NCBI GenBank assembly: GCA_028278455.1
Contig: JANQEH010000312.1
Span: forward strand, 1 to 53,145
DNA length: 53,145 nucleotides
Direction: 5' to 3'
From: a bacterium
GTDB lineage: Bacteria > SM23-31
Shown: one piece after another, positions 1 to 8,635 of the stretch
Position numbering within the stretch: position 1 is the stretch's first letter
How the letters are laid out: each line of letters opens with the position of its first letter
Made by a program: the position numbers and the translations under genes
Notes under the pieces: generated by a model
What the model saw: only the letters and a program-made list of their open reading frames with translations
The model's database searches: none
What the model was told of the DNA's origin: nothing

Positions 1-804
1 GCTTATCATTCCAAGAATTTTTAAAAAGATCAGAAATCCGCCGTAGCTAAGGAAAACACGTGTCATCTCCGGAAAATTCAATGTATAGAGTTTCTTGATT
101 ATGGATAAATCATTGGATAATTTTTTATACAGGCCGTATTCTATCCTGGTCTTCTTGTCCAAACTGTGAAAGATCATGACAAAAGCCCCGGCATATGAAC
201 TCAGCATCGAACCTATAGCTGCTCCCGGGACCTCCAGTCTGGGAAATCCGAAATTTCCGAATATCAGCATATAGTTGAGTACTATATTGAGCCCGTTCAT
301 AACTATCATCGCCCTCATGTAGACTTTTGTATTCCCTATACCGTCAAAAAATCCCCTGTAGATACCTATTACAGTAAATGATAGAAACTCTATGAACCGG
401 ATTGCTACATAACTTTTTCCTACAGAATATACTGCAGGATCATCTGCCAGGAGATAGAGGATTCCCGGCCCAAAAAAATAACCCAGTATGGATCCGCTGA
501 GCCCAATAATTGTGATGAAAACAAAAATGTTGTTGACAATATAACCGCACATATCCTTATTCCCTTCTCCGAACCGCCGGGAGATGAGTGCCTGTATACC
601 GATATTGAAAACACCAAATGAGTATACAGTCAACATGGAAATATGCCCACCAAGGCCAACTGCTGCCAGTTCAACCGCTCCAAGCCTGCCAACCATTGCT
701 GCATCCACAAGGCTCATAATTGTTCTCGAGATCATACCGAGAACTATCGGATAAGCCAGAAGTGCCACTTTCTTTGAGTATTCTTTGTCTAATAAAATAT
801 TCAT
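1..804 (-). CDS. MATE-family multidrug/cation efflux transporter (3' end outside window)
   Basis: The first 268 residues of a multidrug and toxin extrusion (MATE/NorM) transporter, an inner-membrane H+ or Na+ antiporter. The N-terminus shows the family pattern: a short cytoplasmic stretch, then IVLGMISRTIMSLVDAAMVG and GRLGAVELAAVGLGGH, followed by five or six further hydrophobic helices and the loop FDGIGNTKVYMRAM, which matches the G-x-G-dT-K/R region after helix 5. The reading frame is open to base 1, so about 180 residues should lie to the left. Start ATG at 804 is preceded by only a weak ribosome-binding site. A TTGACT-17-TATTCG promoter lies about 60 bp upstream. The substrate cannot be told. 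Confidence 0.9.
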   Translation of the reverse strand, partial: MNILLDKEYSKKVALLAYPIVLGMISRTIMSLVDAAMVGRLGAVELAAVGLGGHISMLTVYSFGVFNIGIQALISRRFGEGNKDMCGYIVNNIFVFITIIGLSGSILGYFFGPGILYLLADDPAVYSVGKSYVAIRFIEFLSFTVIGIYRGFFDGIGNTKVYMRAMIVMNGLNIVLNYMLIFGNFGFPRLEVPGAAIGSMLSSYAGAFVMIFHSLDKKTRIEYGLYKKLSNDLSIIKKLYTLNFPEMTRVFLSYGGFLIFLKILGMIS

Positions 805-862
805 TTATCAATAATAATTGAATGTAAACCGTTTAAAAATTAAGACTTTAACACTATTCTGC

Positions 863-891
863 CGAATAAAAACAAAGACGTATCAAGTCAA
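863..891 (-). promoter_or_regulatory. Candidate sigma70-type promoter for the MATE gene
   Basis: On the minus strand TTGACT (891-886) and TATTCG (868-863) are separated by exactly 17 bp, about 58 bp before the MATE start codon. The -35 hexamer is the same as in the HU and racemase promoter candidates of this window. The -10 matches the consensus only partly. The divergent 805-1025 gap shows nothing else clear; no plus-strand promoter for the lipoprotein was recognised. Confidence 0.4.
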
Positions 892-1025
892 AAAAGACTT
901 GGAATATAGCAATTTGAAACAAAGAATGCAAGAACTGCTGTGCGGAACTTTTAAATTTCCTGTATGTGTAACCTTTACCGGTATGAGAATCGGTTTGCAT
1001 TCAAACCTGTAAATCAAAACCTGCT

Positions 1026-3446
1026 ATGAATATATCAAGCGGCTTTAAAATCAGAATATTTATATTGATAATGTCAGCAGTTGTCATCGCAGTGACAGGC
1101 TGCAGACCTTCAGTTGTAAAAAAACTCCGCCAATCGGAATATACCTATAAACAGGGACAGACATCCGGGATAGACAGGATTGTCGAGGTATTGAATCAGA
1201 ATAACGAGCTATCGCGTGATGCCGCCATAACCCTGGGAAGGCTTGGAAACCCTGAAGCATTGCCTCATCTTAGCCGGGCAATTGAAAATAACAGCGTTGC
1301 TTCTAAAGAAGCGGTTATAGCAATTGGAATGATAGGTGACAAAAGGGCCGTACCGATCCTAATTCAAGTTATCAAAAATGATCACCCCGATGCTGTAGAA
1401 GCTATAGAAGTGTTAGGGAAGTTCAAAGAAAAAAGAGCAGTCCCCGTTTTAATGGAGGTGGTTGAAAAGAAGAGGCCTTATTTCATGAATGCCATTGAAG
1501 CTCTCGGTGAGATCGGCGATAGAAGCGCAGTCGACCTCCTGATGAAAGAACTGGTGGCTATCCCACAGGACGAACCTTCTGATATTAAGTTCAGAATAAT
1601 AAGAGAAAAACCGGAAGAAGGCAGTCTTCCGCACGTATTGACATTCGATTTAGGTCAGAATCTTCCTCCGAAAATCGAAGTCACGGAAAAGACCATCCAT
1701 CCGGAAGGCCATATTTTCTTTAGATATTCACTAAAGGATACAGAGTATGACACCCTTTCAATAAGACCCGAATTCTCTGTAAACAACGGAGGGACATGGC
1801 ACCCTGCTTCTACGGAAGGCAGACTTGATAATATTACAGAACACCGGTATAACGGAAGTCTTATCTGGAGAGCAGATCTTGATAATATTCCCATGGTAGG
1901 TGAAACACGGCTTGTATTTAAACTGACCCCGATGGATAATAGTAGATCTCCCCGGCCCGGTGTACCTTCTGTAATCAATGTAGCAGTAGATACTGCAGAA
2001 ATAGGGATAAAAGATGTCGATAGGGAGATCACTGGTGAAGTAGAGTTAGGCTTTCGGTATCTGAATCTTGAGAAAGCATATGTAGACAGTTTTCAATATC
2101 ATTTCACGTATGATAACGGTTTATCCTGGCAGCCGGCCACTATCAGGCAGGGGCTTGGCCCGGAAGAAGCCAGTGACGATTCATTATGGGTGATCTGGTC
2201 AACAGAAACAGATCTCCCTCATCTTGACCTGGATTCCGTTAGATTAAGAATATCATCCAACAAATATAATACAATCGGTCATTTCGATATTTCTTCCCCC
2301 ATGCACATCGATAATAACAATGTCCCAAGCGTCAAATTCCTTGGTTTTAATGATGCGGATCTATTCAGAGTCGGCTATGAGCTGGAAGATGATGAAGATG
2401 ACAGTATCTCTTTAAACCTTTATTATTCATTCGATGAAGGAAGATCTTGGAGGCAGGCAACTGTTTCTGGAAATATAATGGACATTGAGCGGAGAGATTA
2501 TACCGGGGAGATCAGGTGGTTCGCCGATTTTGACATCAATGAGCTCAGGAACAGTCCGCTGAGACTTAGATTAAGACCCTCGGACAATGATCCGGGTGTT
2601 TTTACTGATTCGGAAGATTTTTATCTGAAGGATTTTAATTTTACCAAGCTTACGCAGGGATTAAGCAGCGGAATGGTTGAGGTACAGTTTCCTGTATCTG
2701 CCACTGATACCCTGAGACCTTTAGGCCAGTTTTCACTCGACAGGGGAAGAACCTGGCGGAATGCGACTATCTCCGATGTAAGTGTTAATAGGAAACAGGA
2801 TAAGAGCAGAATCACTGTAAACTGGGATATAGGCACAGACATCGCTACTCAGTTCAAACAGATTGAAGCAATTGGTATTACCTTGAACAAGATAGCCGAT
2901 CCCTCTGTTGTTCCCACTCTGATCGAGCTGGCAGAGCAGAAAACCCATGGTTCACGAATAGTTAGGAAAAGAGCTATTCAAGCTTCGCGCCTGCTTGAAG
3001 AATTATCTCCCTGGGTGGTAGATGGACTTATTATGTGCCTCATGAATGAAGACAGAAACCTTCGTGAAGAATCTCTGATCAGGTTAAGAAAACTCGATAT
3101 GCCCAATGTAAAACAGGCTATTGCAGACTACGAGCATTACTGGGCAAGCTTCCCGCAGTTTACAGTAGAAAGCAGGTCGGAACAGAGTGAAGATTCTGAG
3201 CAGGAGTATCAGCAATCTCTGCATTCTGTAAAAATGCCTACCCATAATGAAATGATAGAATTTATGATGATGAAGGGAATGACAAAAGAGAGAGCTGAGG
3301 AGTTCATAAAAGAACTCGATATTGTCAGGCGTCAGTCGAAGCTCAGAGAGGACTTTGAGACCGGAAGGATCTCAATGCGAGAATACCGCACAAAACTGGA
3401 AGCGATAATCCAGGAAAAGATTGAGAAGATGAAACGCGATGGATAA
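1026..3446 (+). CDS. Lipoprotein with HEAT repeats and four beta-sandwich modules, function unknown
   Basis: An 806-residue predicted lipoprotein: hydrophobic signal (about 8-24) and lipobox VTG-C26. Residues about 48-178 are HEAT/PBS-lyase-like helical repeats (ALPHLSRAI, AVPILIQVI, AVPVLMEVV, AVDLLMKEL). Residues about 215-605 hold four copies of a beta-rich module of 102-110 residues, each with a GxxWxxA(S/T) signature: Trp258, Trp368, Trp475 and Trp577. A second HEAT-like stretch follows (about 617-710), then an acidic linker and a charged helical C-terminus (about 745-806). HEAT repeats and sandwiches usually mediate protein binding, so an envelope scaffold is a guess. No catalytic motif was seen. 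It ends 10 bp from the convergent porQ-like gene. Confidence 0.8.
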   Translation: MNISSGFKIRIFILIMSAVVIAVTGCRPSVVKKLRQSEYTYKQGQTSGIDRIVEVLNQNNELSRDAAITLGRLGNPEALPHLSRAIENNSVASKEAVIAIGMIGDKRAVPILIQVIKNDHPDAVEAIEVLGKFKEKRAVPVLMEVVEKKRPYFMNAIEALGEIGDRSAVDLLMKELVAIPQDEPSDIKFRIIREKPEEGSLPHVLTFDLGQNLPPKIEVTEKTIHPEGHIFFRYSLKDTEYDTLSIRPEFSVNNGGTWHPASTEGRLDNITEHRYNGSLIWRADLDNIPMVGETRLVFKLTPMDNSRSPRPGVPSVINVAVDTAEIGIKDVDREITGEVELGFRYLNLEKAYVDSFQYHFTYDNGLSWQPATIRQGLGPEEASDDSLWVIWSTETDLPHLDLDSVRLRISSNKYNTIGHFDISSPMHIDNNNVPSVKFLGFNDADLFRVGYELEDDEDDSISLNLYYSFDEGRSWRQATVSGNIMDIERRDYTGEIRWFADFDINELRNSPLRLRLRPSDNDPGVFTDSEDFYLKDFNFTKLTQGLSSGMVEVQFPVSATDTLRPLGQFSLDRGRTWRNATISDVSVNRKQDKSRITVNWDIGTDIATQFKQIEAIGITLNKIADPSVVPTLIELAEQKTHGSRIVRKRAIQASRLLEELSPWVVDGLIMCLMNEDRNLREESLIRLRKLDMPNVKQAIADYEHYWASFPQFTVESRSEQSEDSEQEYQQSLHSVKMPTHNEMIEFMMMKGMTKERAEEFIKELDIVRRQSKLREDFETGRISMREYRTKLEAIIQEKIEKMKRDG

Positions 3447-3456
3447 TTGACTGAAA

Positions 3457-4395
3457 TTATTCAAAGGTCCAGACAATCCCGAGCCTGTTTTGATTTCCAA
3501 GTACACCGTAAGAAGAAAATGCATAATCTATAATATACTTCTTATACTTAAAACCAAATCCCAGTGAAACACCTGCCAGAAAACCGTTATCGTCCCCTAT
3601 CGACTGATCTTTGCCGTAAGAATTATATCCTAATCTACCAGTGAATATATCAGAGAAATAGACTTCAGCTCCGCCTAATATCTGGTCATCTCCGGTGAGG
3701 AATGACCTGTATTCCAATGTCACCATGACTGGGGCATGCGCCAGTTTTTTTGACGCACCGGCTTTTATCGAAGTCGGTAGGTCTTCCTTATTATCAATAT
3801 AAGGAGAAGCTACAAATCCGAAATTCGAGAAATTCAAACCGAAATTCAGATTTTCAGAAGGGATCGTATATACTAATCCGGCGTCTCCCAGAAATACTGA
3901 CGATGAATACTCCTCAATACTGGAGTATAAATATTTTGCGCTGACTCCCCAGTAGATATTTGTTGAGAACTCTCTGGCGATTCCCGCTGACATTATTATC
4001 TCATTAACGGTGAAAGTACCTGTATCATTTCCAAACTCGTCCCTTCCATTGAAATCCCCGTAATTGATAAAATGAATCCCTCCGGCATATTTTGTTGTAA
4101 CATCCCATGAACCTGTATAGACAAAATTTCCAGCATTTAGATCAAGCAGATCGTTAACGTATGTAAATCCCACAGTTTTATTCGGGACTCCAATCAGGCC
4201 TGCCGGGTTGTAGAATAGTGCATACGGATCACCGGATATCATGTTGAATGAACCAGCCATACCCGATGCTCTCGCAGAAACTTCCTTCTCAAGAACAAGA
4301 TATGCCGGGATTTGAGAGATAACTTTTCCGGGTATATTGATCAGGGCAGCTGTCAAAACGATAAATATTGACTTTATTATAGAATTTTTGCTCAT
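3457..4395 (-). CDS. PorQ/PorV-family outer-membrane beta-barrel protein
   Basis: A 312-residue exported protein with a signal peptide (about residues 1-27) and a body of alternating beta strands ending in aromatic VWTFE, as outer-membrane barrels do. The N-terminal block VSARASGMAGSF plus LFYNPAGL and the later GGIHFINYGDF...GNDTGTF resemble PorQ of the type IX secretion system and the wider PorV/UPF0164 group. In Bacteroidota these proteins assist release or anchoring of type IX cargo. A cargo-like NPFNP tail occurs at 33.2-33.5 kb, but no other type IX component is in the window. The start ATG has GGTGA upstream. It lies 45 bp after the radical SAM gene. Family membership is fairly sure, the exact role is not. 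Confidence 0.78.
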   Translation of the reverse strand: MSKNSIIKSIFIVLTAALINIPGKVISQIPAYLVLEKEVSARASGMAGSFNMISGDPYALFYNPAGLIGVPNKTVGFTYVNDLLDLNAGNFVYTGSWDVTTKYAGGIHFINYGDFNGRDEFGNDTGTFTVNEIIMSAGIAREFSTNIYWGVSAKYLYSSIEEYSSSVFLGDAGLVYTIPSENLNFGLNFSNFGFVASPYIDNKEDLPTSIKAGASKKLAHAPVMVTLEYRSFLTGDDQILGGAEVYFSDIFTGRLGYNSYGKDQSIGDDNGFLAGVSLGFGFKYKKYIIDYAFSSYGVLGNQNRLGIVWTFE

Positions 4396-4440
4396 ATTGT
4401 CACCAATAAAATATTTTCTTCAGTTTGAATGTAATGAATT

Positions 4441-5286
4441 TTAATAACCTTGCCAATCAGAAAAATCATAATTTTTATATGCATCGCATTTTGAACACAG
4501 CAGTATCTTGTCTCTTTCTCCATTGTTCAGGAGGCTTCTGTATTTCTGATTGATCTCTCCAAGCCAGATCTCTTCTATTGTCTGCTCCTGTACATTCCCC
4601 ACAATTCCCTTCTCGTAGGTATCCCAGCAGCATAAGGCAGCATTCCCGTTCACCATAAAGAACATTTCGCTTCTTATTTTGGGGCATGGCGCATTAAATG
4701 GCTCTTTCTGACCAGTCCACGGCCAATTGTATAGCTCTGTGATGGTCGCCCTGTCTGCATGCGCATTCCAGAAATTCAGATAGTCGGCCTGTTCATCCTT
4801 ATTGCATTCAAGATCTATCATCCTGATCTCGACAAAGCAGCCGCTATTTTGAGACTTCTTTTCTTCAATGAATCCGAGAATATTATTTACTATCTTCTCG
4901 AGGCTTCCGCCTCTTCCGCTTTTTTCATATGACTCCTGGGTAAAACCGTCAACACTAAATCTGATATAATCCAGTCCCGAACTGATAATCCCCGGAATAT
5001 CAGTAGAATTAACTATATGTCCATTGGAATTCAGTTCCACTCTTGATGTATCATCTTCCTTGATATACCGGATGATCTCAGGCATCCTTTGATCGACGAA
5101 TGGTTCATTTATAAGAAAAGGCCTGTATATAATTCCTCTTCCCCGGCTTTCATCAACTATCTTTTGCCAGATCCGGTCTTCCATGAATTTTGGTCTGCGT
5201 GTCACTTCATTCTGTGGGCAGAAAACACATTCACTGTTACACAGGATAGTTGTCTCTATCTGTATGATCTCCGGAAATAAAACCAT
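4441..5286 (-). CDS. Radical SAM protein with SPASM-type C-terminus
   Basis: A 281-residue radical S-adenosylmethionine enzyme. The [4Fe-4S] motif C16-x3-C20-x2-C23 (LCNSECVFC) sits at the very N-terminus; the later sequence (LINEPFVD, VELNSNG, IRFSVDG) follows the TIM-barrel strands. The C-terminal Cys cluster (NAPCPKI, ALCCWD, LLCSKCDAY) with GNVQEQTIEEIW is typical of SPASM domains that bind auxiliary clusters. The substrate is unknown; the position after LPS core genes suggests glycan or envelope modification, but this is only context. The start overlaps waaA by 50 bp; AAAGGA five bases before the ATG at 5286 and the need to keep C16 support it. Confidence 0.88.
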   Translation of the reverse strand: MVLFPEIIQIETTILCNSECVFCPQNEVTRRPKFMEDRIWQKIVDESRGRGIIYRPFLINEPFVDQRMPEIIRYIKEDDTSRVELNSNGHIVNSTDIPGIISSGLDYIRFSVDGFTQESYEKSGRGGSLEKIVNNILGFIEEKKSQNSGCFVEIRMIDLECNKDEQADYLNFWNAHADRATITELYNWPWTGQKEPFNAPCPKIRSEMFFMVNGNAALCCWDTYEKGIVGNVQEQTIEEIWLGEINQKYRSLLNNGERDKILLCSKCDAYKNYDFSDWQGY

Positions 5287-6571
5287 ATCGTTCCTTTAGC
5301 TTATCAACAATAACGTTCGTTGCACCAAAACTCTTATATATAAGTTCTTTAGCCTTCTGACCCGACACTCTTCTGTATTTTTCATCAGTGATCAGTCTCT
5401 CTAATATAATCTCCATTTCTGTGCTGCTGCTTATTGTAAAACCTCCCCCATGCTTAATGAGTTCCATCGCTTCGAATGAATTCAGATGACGGGGGCCGAA
5501 GATTACGGGATTCTCTAAAACAGCCGGCTCCATGACGTTATGGACTCCCGTGCTGAAGCTGCCTCCTATATAGGCAATGTCAGATTGAGAATAAAGTTTT
5601 GCGAGCATCCCAATTGTATCTAATAAGACAACTTTCTCACCATATTCTCCGGTCTTAGAAATTCTGCTGTATCTTGTATGCCGTATCGAAGCAGAATTCA
5701 TCTGTTCTTCGAGAGCCCTTAAATGGTGCTCTTCCGGCTCATGGGGTACCAGCACGGCTTTTAGATCTTCATATTTATTCAGCATTTTAATTAATGCAGG
5801 GATTACGTGTTTTTCATCCGGAGGCCAGATACTCCCTCCGATGAAAACCGGATCACCATCAGTTTCGAACAATCTGATTTTTTCAGACTGACGGGCTTTC
5901 TCAGCCCTGTTAAACACCTGATCGAACCGTGTATCTCCTGCGGTCATTAGCCTTTCCGGGTGCGGATAAACTAAGTGAAACCTGTCTTTATCATTATCAG
6001 AGATGGGAAACATGAAGTCGAAATTATCATATGCGCATCTATTGAATGCCCGGATAACAGGATAGAGCCTTTTTGAATTCTCCGGAAGAGTAGCATCAAT
6101 CAATACAGTGGGAATATTCAGTTTTCCAGCTGCAAACAGATGATTCGGCCAGACATCGTGCTTAGAGATTATCCATAAATCCGGCTCAACATCCCTCAGA
6201 AAGGATTTTGCGGCACTGTAGCTGTCAAACGGAAGATATACTTTCAGGTCAATACAGGGGTGATCTTTAACATAATTATAGCCTGAGGGCGAAAAGAACG
6301 CAACTATAATGAATAATTCGGGATTATATTCTTTAAGCTTCGTAATAATCGGCAGTGCCTGCTCCCATTCCCCGACAGAGACACAGTGAAAGAGGATCTT
6401 TTTTCTGCCCGTCCCAGCTGAATCGATCACACCTCTGATCTTTGCAGCCTGGTTCTTACGCCCTCTTATACCTTCCCTGACTTTTCTGTTGAAAATACCC
6501 GCTAAACTGAAAGTAAGGTAAAGTAGTGGTACTGCCAGTATATTATAAAGAAGAAACCAAATCCCTGTCAT
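5237..6571 (-). CDS. waaA: 3-deoxy-D-manno-octulosonic acid (Kdo) transferase, GT30
   Basis: Transfers Kdo from CMP-Kdo to lipid IVA at the inner membrane, the first step of LPS core assembly. An N-terminal membrane anchor (TGIWFLLYNILAVPLLYLTF) is followed by HCVSVGEWEQALP (family: H-x-S-x-GE), WIISKHDVWPN, FMFPISDNDKDRF, the nucleotide-binding FIGGSIWPPDE, and YIGGSFSTGVHNVMEPA. The frame is open further upstream, but the start chosen, ATG at 6571, has a strong AGGAAGGA site three bases before it and gives 444 residues, near the usual length of about 425. It overlaps the upstream heptosyltransferase by 29 bp. The number of Kdo units added cannot be judged. Confidence 0.93.
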   Translation of the reverse strand: MTGIWFLLYNILAVPLLYLTFSLAGIFNRKVREGIRGRKNQAAKIRGVIDSAGTGRKKILFHCVSVGEWEQALPIITKLKEYNPELFIIVAFFSPSGYNYVKDHPCIDLKVYLPFDSYSAAKSFLRDVEPDLWIISKHDVWPNHLFAAGKLNIPTVLIDATLPENSKRLYPVIRAFNRCAYDNFDFMFPISDNDKDRFHLVYPHPERLMTAGDTRFDQVFNRAEKARQSEKIRLFETDGDPVFIGGSIWPPDEKHVIPALIKMLNKYEDLKAVLVPHEPEEHHLRALEEQMNSASIRHTRYSRISKTGEYGEKVVLLDTIGMLAKLYSQSDIAYIGGSFSTGVHNVMEPAVLENPVIFGPRHLNSFEAMELIKHGGGFTISSSTEMEIILERLITDEKYRRVSGQKAKELIYKSFGATNVIVDKLKERYGFISGDHTDRDNYPV

Positions 6572-7637
6572 TATTCCTTCCTGTAGATAGTCTCTCAGAT
6601 TCCATAAGCTGTTCCGCTGCCTTGATAATTTCTTCAGTCTTGATCTCTTCCATGCATTTAAAATGCTTTTTCGGACATTTTTGCGATCCATTATGAGTGC
6701 AGGGCCTGCATGATATATCATGCTGTATTACAAAACTTTTTTCAGTAAGAGGGAAGTATCCAAGTTCTTTCGTTGTCGGGCCGTATATCCCTACAACAGG
6801 TCTTTTTTGAGCCTGTGCGAGATGCAGCATTCCTGTATCATTAGTTATTACAATACTGCTTTCCCTTAAAAGTGCGGCTGATCCGATCAGACTAATCTCA
6901 CCTGCAAGATTAACCGCGCGTCCCTTCATATTCTTTATTATTGATTCACATAATTCAACATCATCACTACCGCCTAAGAGTCCTATGAACGCTTTATGCT
7001 TTTCTGCGAGCTCATCAGCTGCTTTAACATAACCCTCAGGTTTCCATCGTTTTGTGGCAAAGCCTGCCCCAGGGCATATAATTACAAGCGGCCTGTCAAA
7101 ATTATAGCCTCTCCTCTCCAGCATACTCCGCATTTTTTTCTGTTCTTTTTCGGGTACGAAAACTTCTGTACCACCTCCGTCATAGACAAGTCCTAACGAA
7201 TTTCCGGCAAGAAAGTATTTTTTATAGACAGGAGTTATACTATTAAACCTGTTTATCCCGAACCAAACAAGAAGCTGCCTTTTAATATAGTCTTTCTTAT
7301 ACCTGACCACCTGAGAAGCGCCTGAGAAACTTCTGAGATAAACACTCCGGTAATTTTTATGAAGGTCTATAATAAGGTTATAATTGTTTGATCTTATGTA
7401 CTTTTTTATCTTTTTCAATCCACCGACACCACTCCGTTTATCATAAGGGATAACATCATTCAGATTGGGATTAGTGCTCATTAGTTCCGTAAATTCTTCT
7501 TTGATAACGAAGTCAATGAAAGCTTCAGGGAATTTCTTACGTAATACCCTGATAAACGGGCTCGTCAGAATTATATCTCCGATAGAACTAAGCCTGATAA
7601 CCAGTATTTTTTTTTTATCCGAAGTGTTTATAGCCAT
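6543..7637 (-). CDS. waaF: LPS heptosyltransferase family protein (GT9)
   Basis: A 364-residue GT9 glycosyltransferase of the WaaC/WaaF/WaaQ family, which adds ADP-heptose to the LPS inner core on the cytoplasmic face. The N-terminal KKILVIRLSSIGDIILTSP is the family start; the donor-binding C-terminal half contains CPGAGFATKRW, LLGGSDD and TNDTGMLHLAQA, followed by GPTTKELGY and the Cys cluster SCRPC...KCPKKHFKC found in WaaF-like proteins. The ATG overlaps the stop codon of the polyprenyl synthase (TAATG) and the gene runs into waaA, so translation is probably coupled. Acceptor specificity is not certain; the symbol is given as the best guess. Confidence 0.82.
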   Translation of the reverse strand: MAINTSDKKKILVIRLSSIGDIILTSPFIRVLRKKFPEAFIDFVIKEEFTELMSTNPNLNDVIPYDKRSGVGGLKKIKKYIRSNNYNLIIDLHKNYRSVYLRSFSGASQVVRYKKDYIKRQLLVWFGINRFNSITPVYKKYFLAGNSLGLVYDGGGTEVFVPEKEQKKMRSMLERRGYNFDRPLVIICPGAGFATKRWKPEGYVKAADELAEKHKAFIGLLGGSDDVELCESIIKNMKGRAVNLAGEISLIGSAALLRESSIVITNDTGMLHLAQAQKRPVVGIYGPTTKELGYFPLTEKSFVIQHDISCRPCTHNGSQKCPKKHFKCMEEIKTEEIIKAAEQLMESERLSTGRNNDRDLVSSL

Positions 7638-8560
7638 TATTTATTTCTGTTTAAGACATAATCCGATAATTCCAATAAAGCTTTCTTATAAACCGAATCC
7701 GGGAATACTTCAAGCGCATTCTTTGCTTCTTTAATGATCGACTCAGCTTTGTTCTGGGAATATTCCACACCACCGTTATCAAATATAAATTGAATAACAG
7801 ATTTCACATCTGAACGGTTAGCTTTCTTTTTGACTTTCCGTATCACTCTATATTTTTTTGATCTGTCAACCTGCTTCAAAGCATGGATCAGGGGAAGAGT
7901 TATCTTGCCGTTCTTGATGTCGGTGCCTTTTTTCTTACCGAAAACTTTTTCTTCTCCCTGGAAATCGAGAAGATCATCCTTTATCTGAAACGCAAGGCCA
8001 AGTTTTTCCCCGAAGCTTTCCAGAGCCGCGATCTTTTCTATATCTTTTGTAACAGTTATTCCGCCAAGCTGACAGCACGCAGATATAAGTGCTGCGGTCT
8101 TATCGCTGATGATCTGGAAATATTCTTCTTCTGTAATGTCTTTTTTCCTGCTTTTGACAAGTTGAGATATCTCTCCCTGGCTCATTCTGGCACTTGTGCT
8201 TGACAGGATTTCGATAGCTTTAAGGCTCTCAAGTTCGGATGCTGTCGTAAGTGATCGAGCCAGTATATAATCTCCCATAAGAACTGGTATTTTATTCTTC
8301 CATATCGAATTCAATGAAGGCCCGCCGCGCCTCACTGTTGCATCGTCAACTACGTCATCATGAATCAGTGTGGCGTTATGCAGCATCTCGATCAGTGCTG
8401 CTGCCTTGTAGCTTTCCGCTGTAAGCTCTCCGCATAACCTGCCCGACAACAGGACCAAAACCGGCCGGAACCATTTCCCCTTCTGCCTTACATAGTGCTT
8501 TGCTATGATATTGATGATCTTTACTTCGGATTGCAGGAGGTTGTAAAATACCTGCTTCAC
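7637..8560 (-). CDS. ispB: Polyprenyl diphosphate synthase (IspB/octaprenyl type); true start probably further upstream
   Basis: Elongates allylic diphosphates with isopentenyl diphosphate, giving the side chain of quinones or an undecaprenyl-like carrier. First Asp-rich motif LIHDDVVDDATVRRG, second KDDLLDFQG followed by GTDIKNGKITLPLI; QKGKWFRPVLVLLSG is the substrate-binding start. The coordinates use the GTG at 8560 (GAGGA about 11 bases before). Homologous sequence (EIIEPVNEDIVKVK) continues in frame upstream to tatC's stop, with no ATG, GTG or TTG in that extension. An AAAGGA (8624-8619) seven bases before an ATT codon (8611) suggests a non-standard start there. Product chain length cannot be told. 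Confidence 0.9.
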   Translation of the reverse strand: MKQVFYNLLQSEVKIINIIAKHYVRQKGKWFRPVLVLLSGRLCGELTAESYKAAALIEMLHNATLIHDDVVDDATVRRGGPSLNSIWKNKIPVLMGDYILARSLTTASELESLKAIEILSSTSARMSQGEISQLVKSRKKDITEEEYFQIISDKTAALISACCQLGGITVTKDIEKIAALESFGEKLGLAFQIKDDLLDFQGEEKVFGKKKGTDIKNGKITLPLIHALKQVDRSKKYRVIRKVKKKANRSDVKSVIQFIFDNGGVEYSQNKAESIIKEAKNALEVFPDSVYKKALLELSDYVLNRNK

Positions 8561-8635
8561 CTTAACAATATCCTCGTTGACAGGTTCTATGATTTCCTGA
8601 AGGTTTTTAATAACGATTTCCTTTAATTTCAGACA

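Noticed and set aside
818..1012. Short plus-strand reading frame of 64 codons before the lipoprotein
   Set aside because: No ribosome-binding site, no recognisable domain, Lys/Phe-rich composition from AT-rich DNA, and it overlaps the likely MATE promoter.
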